From contig CAZYWJ010000105.1 of the NCBI GenBank assembly GCA_964651785.1, positions 1 to 6,803 of the forward strand: a stretch of 6,803 nucleotides of DNA, given 5' to 3'. The position numbers and the translations under genes were made by a program. A model generated the notes under the pieces. It was not told the DNA's origin and searched no databases. It was given only the letters and a program-made list of their open reading frames with translations. This DNA comes from JAKVAV01 sp964651785. Lineage in GTDB: Bacteria; Bacteroidota; Bacteroidia; Flavobacteriales_D; Cryomorphaceae. Positions within the stretch are counted from its first letter, which is position 1. Each line of letters opens with the position of its first letter. This document shows positions 5,158 through 6,803 of this stretch, one piece after another.

Positions 5158-6803
5158 TTGAGTCGAGTTCTAAAATATGCCTTAATCTTAACAGCTCTGG
5201 CCATGCTTGGGATGGTGGCCGCCTTTTTTCTGGCAAAGAAGTTTGAACCCGAAGTGAAGGATGCGGTCGTCTACGAACTTAATCGTCACCTCAACGTGCC
5301 CGTGGATGTAGAAGACATAAACCTCAGCCTTCTGCAAAAATTTCCTTACGCCTCCCTTCGATTCAGCAATGTGGTCATTCCCGAAACGGTGGAAAATCCC
5401 GATACACTGATTTTTATTGAAGACCTCTACTTGCAAATCGGATTGCTCGACTTTCTCAGTAAAAACTACCGCGTAAGCGAGGCTGAGGTGAATCAAGGAT
5501 TTTTCAGAATGGAGATTTTCAAAGACGGCACTGACAATTTCCATTTCTGGAAAAGCTCAACCGATTCTTCCGATCAATCCTTTTCACTGACAAACGTTGA
5601 GCTAGAAAATTTCGAGTATCGCCTGGAGACGGGAGAAAGTCTGGCCTTGGATATTTTTATTAATGATGGTGAAGCCAACGGAAATTTCGGAGAGGACATT
5701 TTTAGTTTGGAGTCAGATATTGATCTTCTGGCGCGTTCGATTGTTTACGAAAATGACACGCTCTACCGCGAAACGAAAATAGATGGTGAGGTAAAATTGA
5801 ACATTGACACCAAAGCCAAAGTCTACTCCTTCGCTTCCGAAAAAATCTTTGCGGGCGATGAAAAAATGCGACTCACGGGAGTTTACAACGACTCCGAGAA
5901 AGATGCCTTCTGGACCGTTCAGCTTTCGGCCGAAAATGCCGATCTGGAAAATTCGGTTAGCTTGATTCCACTTGCGAACCAAAGTACTTTTAAAACCTAC
6001 CGACCTGAAGGAAGTGCTGACATTGATTTGGCGATAAACACGAAAAAAGGCTTTGACCTGAACGTCAAGTTTGACGGAATGAAAGGTAGCATCAAACATT
6101 CTGAAAGCTCCGGTAGTGCCGAAATCTTTTCCGGTCAAGGCGAATTCAGTCTTTCAGGTGGCAAAACCAACTTAACCATAAACGGACTCGAAGCCGCCAT
6201 AGGTCCGGGGCGGTTTTCGACCAGTGGCGAAATTCGCGACTTCAGTTCTCCTTCTTTCGACCTTGCTCTTCAAGGTAGAATAGAATTGGAAGACTTGAAA
6301 AACTTTCTGAACATTCAATTTGCTGAAGTTCTCAAGGGCCGCATTGATATTAAAGGAAAACTCGAAGGCGACTTCAAACAAAGCAACCTCAGCACGGAAC
6401 GTCTGCTCCGCGGGGTCAACTTTTTCGGAGAAATAGTGCTGAGCAAAGGCGCCTTTAAAACGGAAGGCAGAGCACAGGTTTTCGAGAATATCGAAGGAAG
6501 TTTTGAAATCGTTGAAAACTCCATTCGCACCAAAAAATTGGTAGCAGAGGTCGGTGAAAATAAATTTGAGATAGCGGGTCAAATCAATAATGCATTGCCC
6601 TTTCTGACGGGGCAAGGCGAAAATTTGGAAATCATTGCCGATTTAAGTTCCGAGCGTATTTATCTGGAACAACTCTTGGGCGAAACCGAAAATGACGTCG
6701 AAGCTTCGGCTTTTAGTTTACCGGAAAAAGTAGGCTTCAACCTCAACATAAAAATTGACCGACTCGATTATAAGGATTTCACCGCGACCGACCTTTCGGG
6801 AAA
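5158..6803 (+). CDS. AsmA-like membrane-anchored protein, 3' end outside the window
   Basis: The reading frame is open from after a stop at 5125-5127 to the right edge, giving at least 548 residues. The N terminus MSRVLKYALILTALAMLGMV is a basic start followed by one hydrophobic segment (about 7-26). That suggests anchoring in the inner membrane with the bulk in the periplasm. Next come features of AsmA-family proteins of Bacteroidota: VPVDVEDINLSLLQKFPYASLRFSNV, then many short alternating beta strands rich in Asp, Asn and Gly, and a later repeat-like part (about 390-500) resembling the AsmA C-terminal region. The family is linked to envelope biogenesis and lipid transport between membranes; the role of this member is unknown. 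The start is inferred as TTG at 5158. The first ATG, at 5203, would cut the membrane segment in half. It lies 43 bases after the pseudouridine synthase gene, probably in the same transcript. No separate promoter is seen. Confidence 0.85.
   Translation, partial: MSRVLKYALILTALAMLGMVAAFFLAKKFEPEVKDAVVYELNRHLNVPVDVEDINLSLLQKFPYASLRFSNVVIPETVENPDTLIFIEDLYLQIGLLDFLSKNYRVSEAEVNQGFFRMEIFKDGTDNFHFWKSSTDSSDQSFSLTNVELENFEYRLETGESLALDIFINDGEANGNFGEDIFSLESDIDLLARSIVYENDTLYRETKIDGEVKLNIDTKAKVYSFASEKIFAGDEKMRLTGVYNDSEKDAFWTVQLSAENADLENSVSLIPLANQSTFKTYRPEGSADIDLAINTKKGFDLNVKFDGMKGSIKHSESSGSAEIFSGQGEFSLSGGKTNLTINGLEAAIGPGRFSTSGEIRDFSSPSFDLALQGRIELEDLKNFLNIQFAEVLKGRIDIKGKLEGDFKQSNLSTERLLRGVNFFGEIVLSKGAFKTEGRAQVFENIEGSFEIVENSIRTKKLVAEVGENKFEIAGQINNALPFLTGQGENLEIIADLSSERIYLEQLLGETENDVEASAFSLPEKVGFNLNIKIDRLDYKDFTATDLSG

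Noticed and set aside
5713..6615. Two open stretches of 141 and 147 codons on the minus strand
   Set aside because: They lie entirely inside the AsmA-like frame, which is open throughout and has family-like sequence. Their translations show no domain.
1..6803. Mobile element, CRISPR array, tRNA, riboswitch or defence system
   Set aside because: On reading both strands I found no transposase or integrase motifs, no regularly spaced direct repeats, no tRNA-like cloverleaf and no long non-coding stretch. Coding density is high throughout.

Overview
The window is an ordinary chromosomal stretch from a member of the Bacteroidota, probably a Flavobacteriia/Flavobacteriales-like organism with mid-range GC. 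Four things point there: a methionyl-tRNA synthetase with the long C-terminal tRNA-binding domain and a KISTS-type signature loop; a match to the Bacteroidota -7 promoter motif TAnnTTTG; no Shine-Dalgarno sequences in front of the starts; and a DUF4412-like lipid-free secreted protein plus a large Bacteroidota-type AsmA family protein. The phylum call is an inference from these features, not a database match.

Layout. From 1 to 2057 the minus strand carries metG, almost complete, with only the last few residues off the left edge. It starts at an apparent TTG codon just downstream of a TAnnTTTG element. Divergent from it is an LD-carboxypeptidase gene (peptidase family S66, ldcA-like, 2102-2848). 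That gene is interrupted by exactly 100 Ns, which look like a default scaffold gap; family alignment suggests the real gap is nearer 275 bases. Convergent with it is a small exported DUF4412-like protein (2861-3505, minus). Its predicted intrinsic terminator lies inside the last codons of ldcA. Divergent again, after 47 bases, comes a plus-strand run: yraN-family nuclease-fold protein (3553-3915), RsuA/RluB-type rRNA pseudouridine synthase with a very basic and acidic low-complexity N-terminal tail of about 158 residues (3930-5114), and an AsmA-like membrane-anchored protein from an apparent TTG start (5158 to beyond the right edge).

How the genes fit together. metG and the pseudouridine synthase serve translation. 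ldcA serves cytoplasmic peptidoglycan recycling. The AsmA-like and DUF4412-like proteins are envelope proteins of uncertain role. The three plus-strand genes from 3553 onward are closely spaced (14 and 43 bases) and are probably co-transcribed. I see no mobile element, CRISPR array, tRNA, rRNA, phage gene or defence cassette, and no evidence of a new multi-gene system. The points of interest are small: gene-end architecture, non-ATG starts, the disordered tail and the assembly gap.
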